Shown in pieces: positions 48,307 through 56,996 of a DNA stretch of 64,000 nt; the first letter of the stretch is position 1, and every line of letters begins with the position of its first letter. The notes under the pieces were generated by a model, which worked only from the letters and a program-made list of their open reading frames with translations, had not been told where the DNA came from and searched no databases. The DNA comes from JBQTIY01 sp052387675. Lineage in GTDB: Bacteria > Planctomycetota > B15-G4. Position numbers and translations under genes: made by a program. Location of the stretch: positions 62,001 to 126,000 of the forward strand of contig JBQTIY010000002.1 of the NCBI GenBank assembly GCA_052387675.1. Reading direction: 5' to 3'.

Positions 48307-49494
48307 TCAGTCGCCATGCCCGGTTTCAAGCTTGGCGTGCGCGGTGGGGCGCCAGCGCAGGCAGACAGCCGCGAGCAGCAGGGCCACCAGTGCCAGCCCC
48401 GCGTAGGTAAGGCCGAGACTCTCGTCGAGCGAACCGTCCCAGTCGCCGAGCAGGAGCAGCAGCGCAAAGACCAGCCGGGCCAGGAGACTCTGGGCCGAGA
48501 GCAGTGCCGCACGGCCCTGCTCCGGAATGCGGTGGTTCAAAGCCGTGCGCCCAACCGGCTGCAGGAAGGCGAAGCCGATCTGCTGGAGGCAGAAAAGCGG
48601 AAAGAGCGCCCAGCCGCTCAACCCGGCCAGTCCGGCGAAGGAGCAGGCGATCAGCAGCAGCACCAGCGCACCCGTGGCGGCTTCTCCCAGTCGGGCGTGA
48701 ACGCGCAGCACGAAGAAGGCGGCCAGGCCGGCCGCGAGGTTCAACAGGCCCAGCAAAAGGCCGTGGAGCCGCAGATCGTCGGCTCCGACCGCCAAGAGTG
48801 TGGGCTGGTAGAGCTGAAAGCCCACGCGCAGGAGCACGAAGACGGCCACGTACCAGAGCAGCACCCAAGGCACTCCGGGACGCAGCAGACTCAGCAGTGT
48901 GGTCCGCAGGGGTACACGCTCCCTTGGCCAGGACGACGGCTGGGCGGGCGGAGCTGGGAGGCAAAAGGCGACGGCCGCCGCAGCGAACATGATCAGGGCA
49001 CTGGCGTGGAAACACCAAGTGGTGCCCCAGGAGAAGGCCACCAGCCCGCCCAGCACGTCCAGAATGGAGACGCCAAAGAGCCTCCAGCGGTGCGCGCGTG
49101 TCTCCTCGCGCAAGGCTTCGGCCGAACGTCCTTGGCCCGCCAGGAGTTCGTACAGATAGGCCGAGTCGGCGCCGGAAATCATGGCATGCGCCGAGCCGAT
49201 GGCGGCCATGAGCCAGCAGCAAGCGACGAAGTCGCGCGCTTCGCCGAGCAGTGCGAAGCAAATCCCCAGACAGAGCGGCCCGAGCCGCAGCAGGGCCCGG
49301 CGGCTCCAGCGATCGGCCAGCCAGCCCCAGGGCAGTTCCGAGAGCATCATGGCGCCGTAGTACAGCCCCCAGAGCTGCAGGTACTGCGAGGGCCGGAAGC
49401 CGCGCTCGACGGTGAAGGCCGTGTACATGACCGGCACCCACGCAAAGGCGAAGGTGAGTGCGCAGTACCAGCGAAAGGCTGCGAGCGTCGGCAT
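48307..49494 (-). CDS. MFS permease
   Basis: A 395-residue, strongly hydrophobic protein with about 12 predicted membrane helices. The loop 2-3 motif GWLADRWSRRALLRLGP and 'ISGADSAYLYEL' are typical of the major facilitator superfamily. The substrate is unknown. Other frames of this GC-rich gene are also open, but only this one has the hydrophobic periodicity of a transporter. It diverges from the aminotransferase gene and lies 15 bases upstream of the amidase lipoprotein gene. Confidence 0.82.
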   Translation of the reverse strand: MPTLAAFRWYCALTFAFAWVPVMYTAFTVERGFRPSQYLQLWGLYYGAMMLSELPWGWLADRWSRRALLRLGPLCLGICFALLGEARDFVACCWLMAAIGSAHAMISGADSAYLYELLAGQGRSAEALREETRAHRWRLFGVSILDVLGGLVAFSWGTTWCFHASALIMFAAAAVAFCLPAPPAQPSSWPRERVPLRTTLLSLLRPGVPWVLLWYVAVFVLLRVGFQLYQPTLLAVGADDLRLHGLLLGLLNLAAGLAAFFVLRVHARLGEAATGALVLLLIACSFAGLAGLSGWALFPLFCLQQIGFAFLQPVGRTALNHRIPEQGRAALLSAQSLLARLVFALLLLLGDWDGSLDESLGLTYAGLALVALLLAAVCLRWRPTAHAKLETGHGD

Positions 49495-49537
49495 GGAGTT
49501 CCGCAGTGTGGGGCCGCATCATGACGCACGGCCGTCG

Positions 49538-49567
49538 TTGACCCGGCGAGGAGAGTGCGCCTATCCT
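49538..49567 (+). promoter_or_regulatory. Promoter of the aminotransferase gene
   Basis: TTGACC (49538-49543), an 18-base spacer and TATCCT (49562-49567), then an AAGGAG ribosome site (49579-49584) before ATG 49589. It is one of the best promoters in the window. Confidence 0.65.
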
Positions 49568-49588
49568 CTGCTGGTCACAAGGAGATCC

Positions 49589-50785
49589 ATGAACACGCTG
49601 AAACTGGCTGGCCGCATGTCACGGCTCGGCACGGAGACCGCCTTCGAAGTGCTCGCCCGTGCGCGCGCGCTGGAAGCTCAAGGTCGCAACATCGTGCATC
49701 TCGAGATTGGCGAACCCGATTTCGACACGCCGCCCAACATCGTGAAGGCCGCGCAGGACGCTCTGGCCTCGGGCTGCACGCACTACGGTCCCTCCGCCGG
49801 CCTGCCCGAACTTCGCGAAGCCATCGCCGCCGACGCCAGCGCGCGCCGCGGCCTGCCCATCCAGGCTGAGCAGGTCGTGGTCTATCCCGGCGGCAAGCCC
49901 GTCATGTTCTTCATGTTCTTGGCCCTGCTCGAAGAGGGCGACGAGGCCATCTATCCCAATCCGGGCTTTCCGATCTACGAGTCCATGATCAATGCCTGCG
50001 GCGCCAAGGCCGTGGCGGTGCCGCTGCGCGTCGAGAACGGCTTCCGCATGGACGTGGCGGAACTCAAGTCGCTCGTCACGCCGCGCACGCGCATCATCGT
50101 GATGAACTCACCGCACAACCCGACCGGCGCGATGCTGCGGCCCGAGGAAGTGCGCGCCGTGGCCGCGTTCGCGGCGGAGCGCGGCATCTGGCTGCTCTCC
50201 GACGAGATCTACTCGCGCATCACGTACGGCGCCGCGCACGAGTCACCGCTGTTGCATGGCGACCGGCAACGCATCGTCGTGCTGGATGGCTTCAGCAAGA
50301 CCTACGCCATGACCGGCTGGCGCCTGGGCTACGGCATCATGCCCACCGAACTCGTGCCGCACATGGCGCGGCTGCAGACCAATGCCACGAGCTGCACGGC
50401 GTCCTTCACCCAGAAGGCGGGCGTCGAGGCTCTGCGCGGACCCCAGGCTTCGGTGGATGACATGGTGCGCAAGTTCCGCGAGCGGCGCGATGCCATCGTG
50501 TCGGGCCTCAACGCGCTGCCCGGCGTGCGCTGCTTGGAGCCCGAGGGCGCCTTCTATGTCTTCCCCGACATCCGCGGCACTGGCTTCACGAGCCGCGATC
50601 TTGAAGCCCGGCTGCTCGCCGAGGCGGGCGTGGCCTGCCTCTCGGGCACGGCCTTCGGCCGGCATGGTGAGGGTTTCCTGCGCTTCAGCTATGCCAACTC
50701 GCTCGAGTCCCTGCAGGAGGCGCTGCGCCGCTGCGCAAGCTTCTTGAAGACCGCCCGGGCTGCACCGGCCGCGAGCGGCCGTTGA
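49589..50785 (+). CDS. Class I/II PLP-dependent aminotransferase
   Basis: 398 residues, fold type I. The PLP lysine K237 sits in DGFSKTYAMTGWRLGY; EIGEPDFDTP, NSPHNPTG and the substrate-carboxylate Arg in FLRFSYANS are typical of the AspC/alanine-type group (subgroup I-gamma). It may act on aspartate, alanine or aromatic amino acids; the sequence alone does not decide. The start is ATG 49589 behind a clear AAGGAG. The molybdoenzyme genes follow in the same direction after 31 bases. Confidence 0.9.
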   Translation: MNTLKLAGRMSRLGTETAFEVLARARALEAQGRNIVHLEIGEPDFDTPPNIVKAAQDALASGCTHYGPSAGLPELREAIAADASARRGLPIQAEQVVVYPGGKPVMFFMFLALLEEGDEAIYPNPGFPIYESMINACGAKAVAVPLRVENGFRMDVAELKSLVTPRTRIIVMNSPHNPTGAMLRPEEVRAVAAFAAERGIWLLSDEIYSRITYGAAHESPLLHGDRQRIVVLDGFSKTYAMTGWRLGYGIMPTELVPHMARLQTNATSCTASFTQKAGVEALRGPQASVDDMVRKFRERRDAIVSGLNALPGVRCLEPEGAFYVFPDIRGTGFTSRDLEARLLAEAGVACLSGTAFGRHGEGFLRFSYANSLESLQEALRRCASFLKTARAAPAASGR

Positions 50786-50804
50786 CGGCGACGAGCCAGC
50801 CTGC

Positions 50805-50811
50805 AGAGGAG
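50805..50811 (+). promoter_or_regulatory. Ribosome binding site before an ATC start
   Basis: AGAGGAG, 5 bases before ATC 50817. The site is well placed only for this codon; the first standard in-frame start is 63 bases away. Confidence 0.65.
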
Positions 50812-50816
50812 CGGCC

Positions 50817-52298
50817 ATCCAGCTCGGCTTCCTGATCGACAACCGCAAGTGCATCGGATGCCACGCCTGCACGGTGGCCTGCAAGTCCGAGCACGACGTG
50901 CCCATTGGCGTGAACCGCACCTGGGTCAAGCAGATGGAGAGCGGGGTCTTCCCGGCTTCCGAGCGCTCCTTCCATGTGCTGCGCTGCAACCACTGCGCTG
51001 AGGCGCCCTGCGTCGAGATCTGTCCAGTCACCGCGCTCTACACGCGCCCCGACGGCATCGTGGACTTCGACGACGGCCGCTGCATCGGGTGCAAGGCGTG
51101 CATGCAGGCCTGTCCCTACGACGCGCTCTACATTCATCCGGAGGAGCACACCGCGGCCAAGTGCAACTACTGCACGCATCGCGTCGACCGCGGTCTGCAG
51201 CCGGCCTGCGTGGTGGCCTGCCCTGAACAGGCCATCGTCTCGGGCGATTTGGCCGACCCGCTGAGCTTTATCAGCCAACTCGTGGCCACTCAGCCCGTGC
51301 TGGTGCGCAAGCCCGAGAAGGGCACGCAGCCTTCGCTCTTCTACATCGAAGGGCGGCCGGCGGCCCTCGATCCGCAGGCGGCGTCGGGCGCAGGCCGCAC
51401 GCCCGCTGTGGAAGCGCCGCAGACCGGCGTGCTGTGGGGGCGCGAAGTCTCCGGTTACATGCTGACCAAGGCCGTGGCTTCAGGCGTGCTCTTCCTGCCG
51501 CTGCTGCTTTCGCTCATGGGCGGCCTGCTGGGCACGTCGTGGACCGTGACGACGGACACGCTGCTCGCCTGCGGCCTGCTGTCGCTGCTCATGCAAGCGT
51601 CCACGGCAGCGCTGCTCGTCGCGGACCTGCGGCGCCCAGATCGCTTTCTGCACGTGCTCTTCCGCGGCAATCCGCGCAGTTGGCTCGTGCGCGGCGCCTG
51701 GATCCTGAGCGCCTTTGGGCTCGTCTCCACGGCCTGGCTCTTGAGCATGGCCTTTGCCAGCGGCTGGCTCGTGAGTGAGTCGGCAGCAGACGCTTCGAGA
51801 CTCTGGGCTGCTGGGCTGGGCTGGGGCACGCTGCTCCTCGCCCCGCTGGCTGCCGTGTACACATCCTTCCTGCTGCGCCAGGCCAAGGGCCGTGATCTGT
51901 GGCAAAGCCCGCTGCAGCCGGTGCACATGCTGGCGCACATGGTCGCGGCCGGTGCCGCGGGAGTCCTCGTGGTGGAAGCCCTGCTCAGCAGCAGCGCAGG
52001 AATGTCCCCGCTCGCGGCACAGGTCCTCTGCTGGGCGCTGATCCTCGATGTGCTGCTGATCGTCGTCGAGTGCGCTGCGCCTCATCGCAGTTCCGGCACG
52101 ACCGCGGCGCTCGCGCTCCTCACGCGCGGCCCTCTCGCAGCGCAGCTCTGGATCGGCGTCGTGGGGGGCTCACTCGTGGCGGCGGCGCTGGCCGGTCTGT
52201 TCGGATTCGGGTTGGCGGCCGCGCTGCTCGCCCTGCCGCTCATCTTCTGGCGCGACGATTTGTGGTTGCGCGCCGCGCAGCTCGTGCCGAACTCATGA
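50817..52298 (+). CDS. Fused 4Fe-4S ferredoxin and NrfD membrane subunit of a molybdoenzyme
   Basis: About 493 residues. Residues 1-160 form a DmsB/PsrB-type electron-transfer domain with sixteen cysteines in four clusters. The first cluster (C12, C15, C18, C22) is complete only if translation begins at ATC 50817 (QLGFLIDNRKC). Residues ~210-490 form eight or so membrane helices with the NrfD motif DLRRPDRFLHVL. It passes electrons between quinol and the catalytic subunit encoded 10 bases downstream. The fusion removes the usual separate B and C subunits. No N-terminal export signal precedes the ferredoxin part. Confidence 0.86.
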   Translation: MQLGFLIDNRKCIGCHACTVACKSEHDVPIGVNRTWVKQMESGVFPASERSFHVLRCNHCAEAPCVEICPVTALYTRPDGIVDFDDGRCIGCKACMQACPYDALYIHPEEHTAAKCNYCTHRVDRGLQPACVVACPEQAIVSGDLADPLSFISQLVATQPVLVRKPEKGTQPSLFYIEGRPAALDPQAASGAGRTPAVEAPQTGVLWGREVSGYMLTKAVASGVLFLPLLLSLMGGLLGTSWTVTTDTLLACGLLSLLMQASTAALLVADLRRPDRFLHVLFRGNPRSWLVRGAWILSAFGLVSTAWLLSMAFASGWLVSESAADASRLWAAGLGWGTLLLAPLAAVYTSFLLRQAKGRDLWQSPLQPVHMLAHMVAAGAAGVLVVEALLSSSAGMSPLAAQVLCWALILDVLLIVVECAAPHRSSGTTAALALLTRGPLAAQLWIGVVGGSLVAAALAGLFGFGLAAALLALPLIFWRDDLWLRAAQLVPNS

Positions 52299-52308
52299 GC
52301 GCTGTCGG

Positions 52309-55197
52309 ATGAGCCGCCGCGATCGCCAGCCGGGTTGGCTCGAGCGCGCCGCCGTGGCGCTTCATCTCATCCAGCCGCTGCCAGCCGGCGACCAGCCGCT
52401 GCCACAGCTCGCTCCCGGCGGTGAACTGCTGGCCTTTCCGCCGGACTCGGCCTGGGACGACTGGTCTGAATACGACGTCGGCGCCTGGCCCGAACGCAAG
52501 CTGCGCCGGCGCATGCTCGTGCCGACCACCTGCTTCAACTGCGAGTCGGCCTGCGGCCTGCTGGCTTACGTGGACAAGGAAACGCTGGAGGTGCAGCGCT
52601 TCGAAGGAAATCCGAAGCATCCGGCGAGCCGCGGGCGCACCTGCGCCAAGGGGCCGGCGACGATCAATCAGATCCATGACCCTGATCGCATTCTCTATCC
52701 GCAGAAGCGCGTGGGTCCGCGCGGCTCGGGTCGCTGGGAGCGCATCACCTGGGCGCAGGCCCTCTCCGACATTGGCGGCCGCATCGGCAACGCGCTGCGC
52801 GAGGGCCGCGGCAACGAAGTTGTCTATCACGTGGGCCGTCCGGGGCACGAGGCCTACATGGACCGCGTGCTGCGCGCCTGGGGCATCGACGGACACAACA
52901 GCCACACGAATGTTTGCTCCGGCGCGGCCCGCTTCGGCTACGCGCTCTGGCAGAAGTACGACCGGCCCTCACCGGATTACAGCAACGCTCGTTTCATCCT
53001 GCTCATCTCGGCGCATCTTGAGTCAGGCCACTATTTCAATCCGCATGCGCAGCGCATCGTCGAGGGCATGATGGCCGGCGCCCAACTGGCCGTCATGGAC
53101 CCGCGGCTCTCGAACACGGCCAGCCGCGCGCAGCACTGGCTGCCCACGATCCCGGGCAGCGAGGCGGCCGTGCTGCTGGCCATGGCCAAGATCCTGCTCG
53201 ATGAGGAACTCATCGATCGGAACTTCCTGGAAGCCTGGGTCAACTGGCGCGACTGTCTCACGCAGGGTGGGCTGGCCGGCGGCAGCTTCCAGGACTTCCT
53301 GGACAGGCTGAAGCGCGACTACGCCGAGTTCACACCGGAGTTTGCGGCGGCCGAGTCGGGCGTGCCGGCGCAGCAGATCGTGAACGTGGCCCGGCTCATC
53401 GGGGCCGCCGGCTCGCGCTTCGCCTGCCACACGTGGCGCGCGGCCGGCAGCGGCAATCTGGGCGGCTGGGCCGTGGCCCGCGCGCTGCATTTCCTCACGA
53501 TCCTCACCGGCAGCCTCGGCACCAAGGGCGGCACTTCGCCCAGCGGCTGGAACAAGTTCGTGCCCGACCTGCCGCTCAATCCGCCCGCGCAGCGCCTGTG
53601 GAACGAACTGCACTTCCCGCGCGAGTGGCCGCTCTCGCACTACGAGATGAGTTTCCTGCTGCCGCACTTCCTGCGCGAGGGACGCGGCCGCATCGACACC
53701 TACTTCACACGCGTCTTCAATCCGGTCTGGACCTATCCCGACGGCTTCTCCTGGATCGAGATGCTCAGCGACGAAGCCAAGATCGGCTGTCACGTCGCGC
53801 TGACGCCCACCTGGAATGAAACCGCCTTCTACGCCGACTACGTGCTGCCGATGGGCCACAGCAGCGAGCGCCACGACCTCAACAGCTACGAGACCCATGA
53901 CGCGGTCTGGATCGCCTTTCGTCAGCCGGTGCAGCGCGAGGCTCTGCGCAGGCAGGGCCGCACCGTCGAGCGCACCTGGCAGGCCAACCCCGGCGAAGTG
54001 TGGGAGGAGGACGAGTTCTGGATCGATCTCTCCTGGCAGATCGACCGCGACGGGTCTCTGGGCGTGCGCCGCCACTTCGAGAGCCCCGGCCGGCCCGGCC
54101 AGCCGCTCAGCGTGGACGAGTATTACGGGCACATCTTTGCGCGCGTGCCCGGCTTGCCCGAAGCCGCCGCGCCGCACGGACTCTCGCCGCTGGAGTACAT
54201 GCGCCGCTTTGGCGCCTTCGAGGTCAAGAGCACCTGCCTGGGCCAGCACGACGAGCGGCTCAGCGCGGACGCGGCGGCCCGCGGAAAGCCCGACGCTCAA
54301 GGGCGCTGGCTCAGCCCCGAGGGCGCGCTGCTGGGTGTGGCGCAGGCCGGCGCGCCGCGCCGTGGCTTTCCCACGCCCTCTGGCCGCCTCGAGCTTTTCT
54401 CGGCGACCATGGCCGAGTGGGGCTGGCCCGAGTACGCCCGGCCCAGCTACGTGCGCAGCCATGTGCACCCGGCCCAGCTCGATCGCAGCAAGGGCGAGTT
54501 CTGCCTGCTGCCCACCTTCCGCTTGCCCAACCTGATCCACACGCGCTCCGGAAACTCCAAGTGGCTGAGTGAGATCAGCCATCTCAATCCGGTCTGGCTG
54601 AACGCCACGGATGCCGACGCGCTGGGCGTAGCCACCGACGACCTCGTGCGCGTCGAAACCGAGATCGGGCATTTCGTAGACCGCGCCTGGGTGACACAGG
54701 CGGTGCGTCCGGGAGTCGTCTGCTGCAGTCATCACCTCGGCCGCTGGCGGCGCAGTCAGGACCCCAAGGGCAACCGCTGGGCGGTGAACACGGTGCGCCT
54801 CGAGAAGAACGGCACGGTCTGGCGCATGAGCACGGTCGCCGGCCCGCAGGCCGAAGAAACGAACGATCCCGACACGCGCCGCATCTGGTGGCGTGAGGGC
54901 GGTGTGCACCAGAACATCACGCATGCCGTGCATCCCGATCCCGTCTCCGGAATGCACTGCTGGCATCAGAAGGTCACCGTGCGCAAGGCGGGCCCTGAGG
55001 ACCGCTATGGCGACATCGCGGTGGACATGGCTCGCTCGCAGGCCGTGTACGAGCGCTGGAAGGCGCTCGCGCGGCCCGACGCCGGACCGCCCGGCCTGCG
55101 CCGGCCGTTGTGGTTCAACCGGCCGCTGCGTCCGGCTGATGAAGCCTATCGCCGCACTCCGGCTGCCGGCGCCGCAGGCGCCGCTCAGAGCACCTGA
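52309..55197 (+). CDS. Molybdopterin oxidoreductase catalytic subunit (DMSO reductase family)
   Basis: A 962-residue molybdenum/tungsten bis-MGD enzyme. The [4Fe-4S] site is C75-x2-C78-x3-C82 with C112 in GRTCAKG. C203 in TNVCSGAARFGY is the likely metal ligand. 'AHTWRAAGSGNLGGWAVARAL'-type and LTGSLGTKGG blocks follow; the C-terminal MGD domain starts near FCLLPTFRLPNLIH. There is no Tat signal (no RRxFxK) at the N-terminus. The substrate is unknown: polysulfide, thiosulfate, tetrathionate, arsenic or formate-like chemistry are all possible. Its 3' end overlaps the convergent HEAT gene by 13 bases. Confidence 0.88.
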   Translation: MSRRDRQPGWLERAAVALHLIQPLPAGDQPLPQLAPGGELLAFPPDSAWDDWSEYDVGAWPERKLRRRMLVPTTCFNCESACGLLAYVDKETLEVQRFEGNPKHPASRGRTCAKGPATINQIHDPDRILYPQKRVGPRGSGRWERITWAQALSDIGGRIGNALREGRGNEVVYHVGRPGHEAYMDRVLRAWGIDGHNSHTNVCSGAARFGYALWQKYDRPSPDYSNARFILLISAHLESGHYFNPHAQRIVEGMMAGAQLAVMDPRLSNTASRAQHWLPTIPGSEAAVLLAMAKILLDEELIDRNFLEAWVNWRDCLTQGGLAGGSFQDFLDRLKRDYAEFTPEFAAAESGVPAQQIVNVARLIGAAGSRFACHTWRAAGSGNLGGWAVARALHFLTILTGSLGTKGGTSPSGWNKFVPDLPLNPPAQRLWNELHFPREWPLSHYEMSFLLPHFLREGRGRIDTYFTRVFNPVWTYPDGFSWIEMLSDEAKIGCHVALTPTWNETAFYADYVLPMGHSSERHDLNSYETHDAVWIAFRQPVQREALRRQGRTVERTWQANPGEVWEEDEFWIDLSWQIDRDGSLGVRRHFESPGRPGQPLSVDEYYGHIFARVPGLPEAAAPHGLSPLEYMRRFGAFEVKSTCLGQHDERLSADAAARGKPDAQGRWLSPEGALLGVAQAGAPRRGFPTPSGRLELFSATMAEWGWPEYARPSYVRSHVHPAQLDRSKGEFCLLPTFRLPNLIHTRSGNSKWLSEISHLNPVWLNATDADALGVATDDLVRVETEIGHFVDRAWVTQAVRPGVVCCSHHLGRWRRSQDPKGNRWAVNTVRLEKNGTVWRMSTVAGPQAEETNDPDTRRIWWREGGVHQNITHAVHPDPVSGMHCWHQKVTVRKAGPEDRYGDIAVDMARSQAVYERWKALARPDAGPPGLRRPLWFNRPLRPADEAYRRTPAAGAAGAAQST

Positions 55198-56903
55198 TAG
55201 AGCTGGAAGATGAAGCCGACCTCATGGCTCATCTCCACGTGCAATGAGAGGCGGCCAGTGGGTGGCATCGCCCGCGGATCGCACAGTTCGCCCAGCGCCT
55301 GCAGCGCGTAGGTGCGCACGTAACTGCGTTGCGCTTCGTCGCGCAGAATCGCGAGCAGCGGCAAGAGGATCGTGCGGTCTCCGACGAGGCCCAGCCCATG
55401 CAGGACAGCCGCGCGGCGCAGGGTTCCCGGCAGGCTGCCCACGTCCTGCGCCAGCCTGTTGATGCGGGCACGCTCGCCCATCAGGCCCAGGGCCAGGATG
55501 CTCGAACGCACGAGTTCGAGATTCGGTGCCTCGCGCGCCCAGGTCTCAAACTGCTGAGCGAGTTCCGACTGCCCCGGCGCCAGGAGCCCGAGCGACAAAG
55601 CAAGGTAGCCGCGCAGGTAGGGGGAGCGTTCCTCGGCGAGCATTTCGGTGAGCGTGCCGACGGCCTCGGTGCCTTCCAGCAGTGCCAGGGTCAGCGCATA
55701 CGCCGCGCGGTGCGAGGGCTCACTCGTCTCACTCAAGGCCTGCTGGAGCGCTGGGATGTTGCTGCGGTCGCCATCCAGCACGAGCCCGAAGGCCACGTGC
55801 GGACGAAAAGCGTAAGTGGCCTCGGGGAGCGCGGACTGCAGCCAGGCGCGTGAGACCGAGTGCCGAGCGCTGCCCAGAGCGCGCAGCAGATTGAGGCGCG
55901 TGGGCAGGTCCGACTCGCCCTCATAGTGGAGCAGCAAGCGGCGCACGCTGGGCTCGTCGAGTGCTGCGGAGAGTGCCGTGAGCGCTGCGGCGGCTGAGCG
56001 TCGCGCCTGATTGTCCGGATCGCTCAGACGGTCGAGGAGAAAGGCCGCCGAGGCCGGATCCGCGACACGCCCGAGGGCAGCGCTCACGAGCGCCCGGACC
56101 GACGGCTCGCGCTCATAGAGAAAGGTATCGGCCAGGCTGCGCAGGGGCACGGCCAGCGAGGGCTGCCCCGTCAGGCCGGCCGCGTAGAGCGTGCCGGCGC
56201 GCAGTTGATTGGACTGCGCCAGCAGGCTCTTCTCGGTAAGCGCCTGCGCGAGCGTGTCGAGCGCCTCGCTGTTCGCGATGAGACCCAGGCCGGCGGCGGC
56301 ATAGGTCCGAATCTCGTCACTCTCGCCGGAATCTTGGTAGAGCCGCCGCAGAGTCTCCACGGCGGAACTGCTCTCCGAGAAACCGAGAGCCAAGATGGCC
56401 TGGCCGCGCACGAAGAGATCCCGGTCCTGCTCTAGGATGGATTCGATGTACGGCACCGCACTCGAACTGCGCAGCCGGCCCAGCGCGAGAACGGCTGCGG
56501 CTCGCACATCGCGCGGATTGAAGTCCCGCTGGATGCCGGGAGAACTGGGCTGCTTGGGGCGCGCGGCCGCCACCAGAGCCGGCACAACGAGGCTGGAGCG
56601 GTCGAGATCCGTCACGGGGCTCCAGGTTGCGCCAGCGCCGGCGGCGCGCAGCGACAGCCGCTCGCGCAGTTCGAGCAGCCACTCCTGATGGAAGTCGAAC
56701 CACCACTCCCAGGCGGTGGCGGTGAAGACCAGCTCGGGGCCCAGCCCCGGCTGGCTGACCACGCCCTCCAGCACCGCAGGCATCCCGGGCTCCGGCTCGG
56801 GTGGCTGATATTGACCACCCTGCAAGGCCTCCGCGCTCCCAGCCAGTGCGCCCAGCAAGGCCACGCAGCGCACCGTCCGCAACATCGGCGACAAAAACCT
56901 CAC
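55185..56903 (-). CDS. Secreted HEAT-repeat protein
   Basis: A 572-residue protein with a signal peptide (MLRTVRCVALLGALAGSAEA). A short 'WEWWFDFHQEWLLELRERL' block, which I recognise from planctomycete HEAT proteins, is followed by about ten HEAT/PBS-lyase-like repeats (for example VRAAAVLALGRL, SVRALVSAALGRVAD, RSSILALGLMGER). It is probably a periplasmic scaffold. The partner is unknown. Confidence 0.8.
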   Translation of the reverse strand: MRFLSPMLRTVRCVALLGALAGSAEALQGGQYQPPEPEPGMPAVLEGVVSQPGLGPELVFTATAWEWWFDFHQEWLLELRERLSLRAAGAGATWSPVTDLDRSSLVVPALVAAARPKQPSSPGIQRDFNPRDVRAAAVLALGRLRSSSAVPYIESILEQDRDLFVRGQAILALGFSESSSAVETLRRLYQDSGESDEIRTYAAAGLGLIANSEALDTLAQALTEKSLLAQSNQLRAGTLYAAGLTGQPSLAVPLRSLADTFLYEREPSVRALVSAALGRVADPASAAFLLDRLSDPDNQARRSAAAALTALSAALDEPSVRRLLLHYEGESDLPTRLNLLRALGSARHSVSRAWLQSALPEATYAFRPHVAFGLVLDGDRSNIPALQQALSETSEPSHRAAYALTLALLEGTEAVGTLTEMLAEERSPYLRGYLALSLGLLAPGQSELAQQFETWAREAPNLELVRSSILALGLMGERARINRLAQDVGSLPGTLRRAAVLHGLGLVGDRTILLPLLAILRDEAQRSYVRTYALQALGELCDPRAMPPTGRLSLHVEMSHEVGFIFQLYQVL

Positions 56904-56996
56904 GTCAGCCTGCTCCCGGGGACCAGCCTGAGAGTTCTACGCCTCAGCGCGCAGGAATGGAAACGATGACCGAGCGGCGTTGCTAAGATCTTGGAC

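Noticed and set aside
48316..49524. Long open frames on both strands across the MFS gene
   Set aside because: High GC keeps several frames open. Only the minus-strand frame 48307-49494 has membrane-helix periodicity and MFS motifs; the others are rich in R, Q, G and P.
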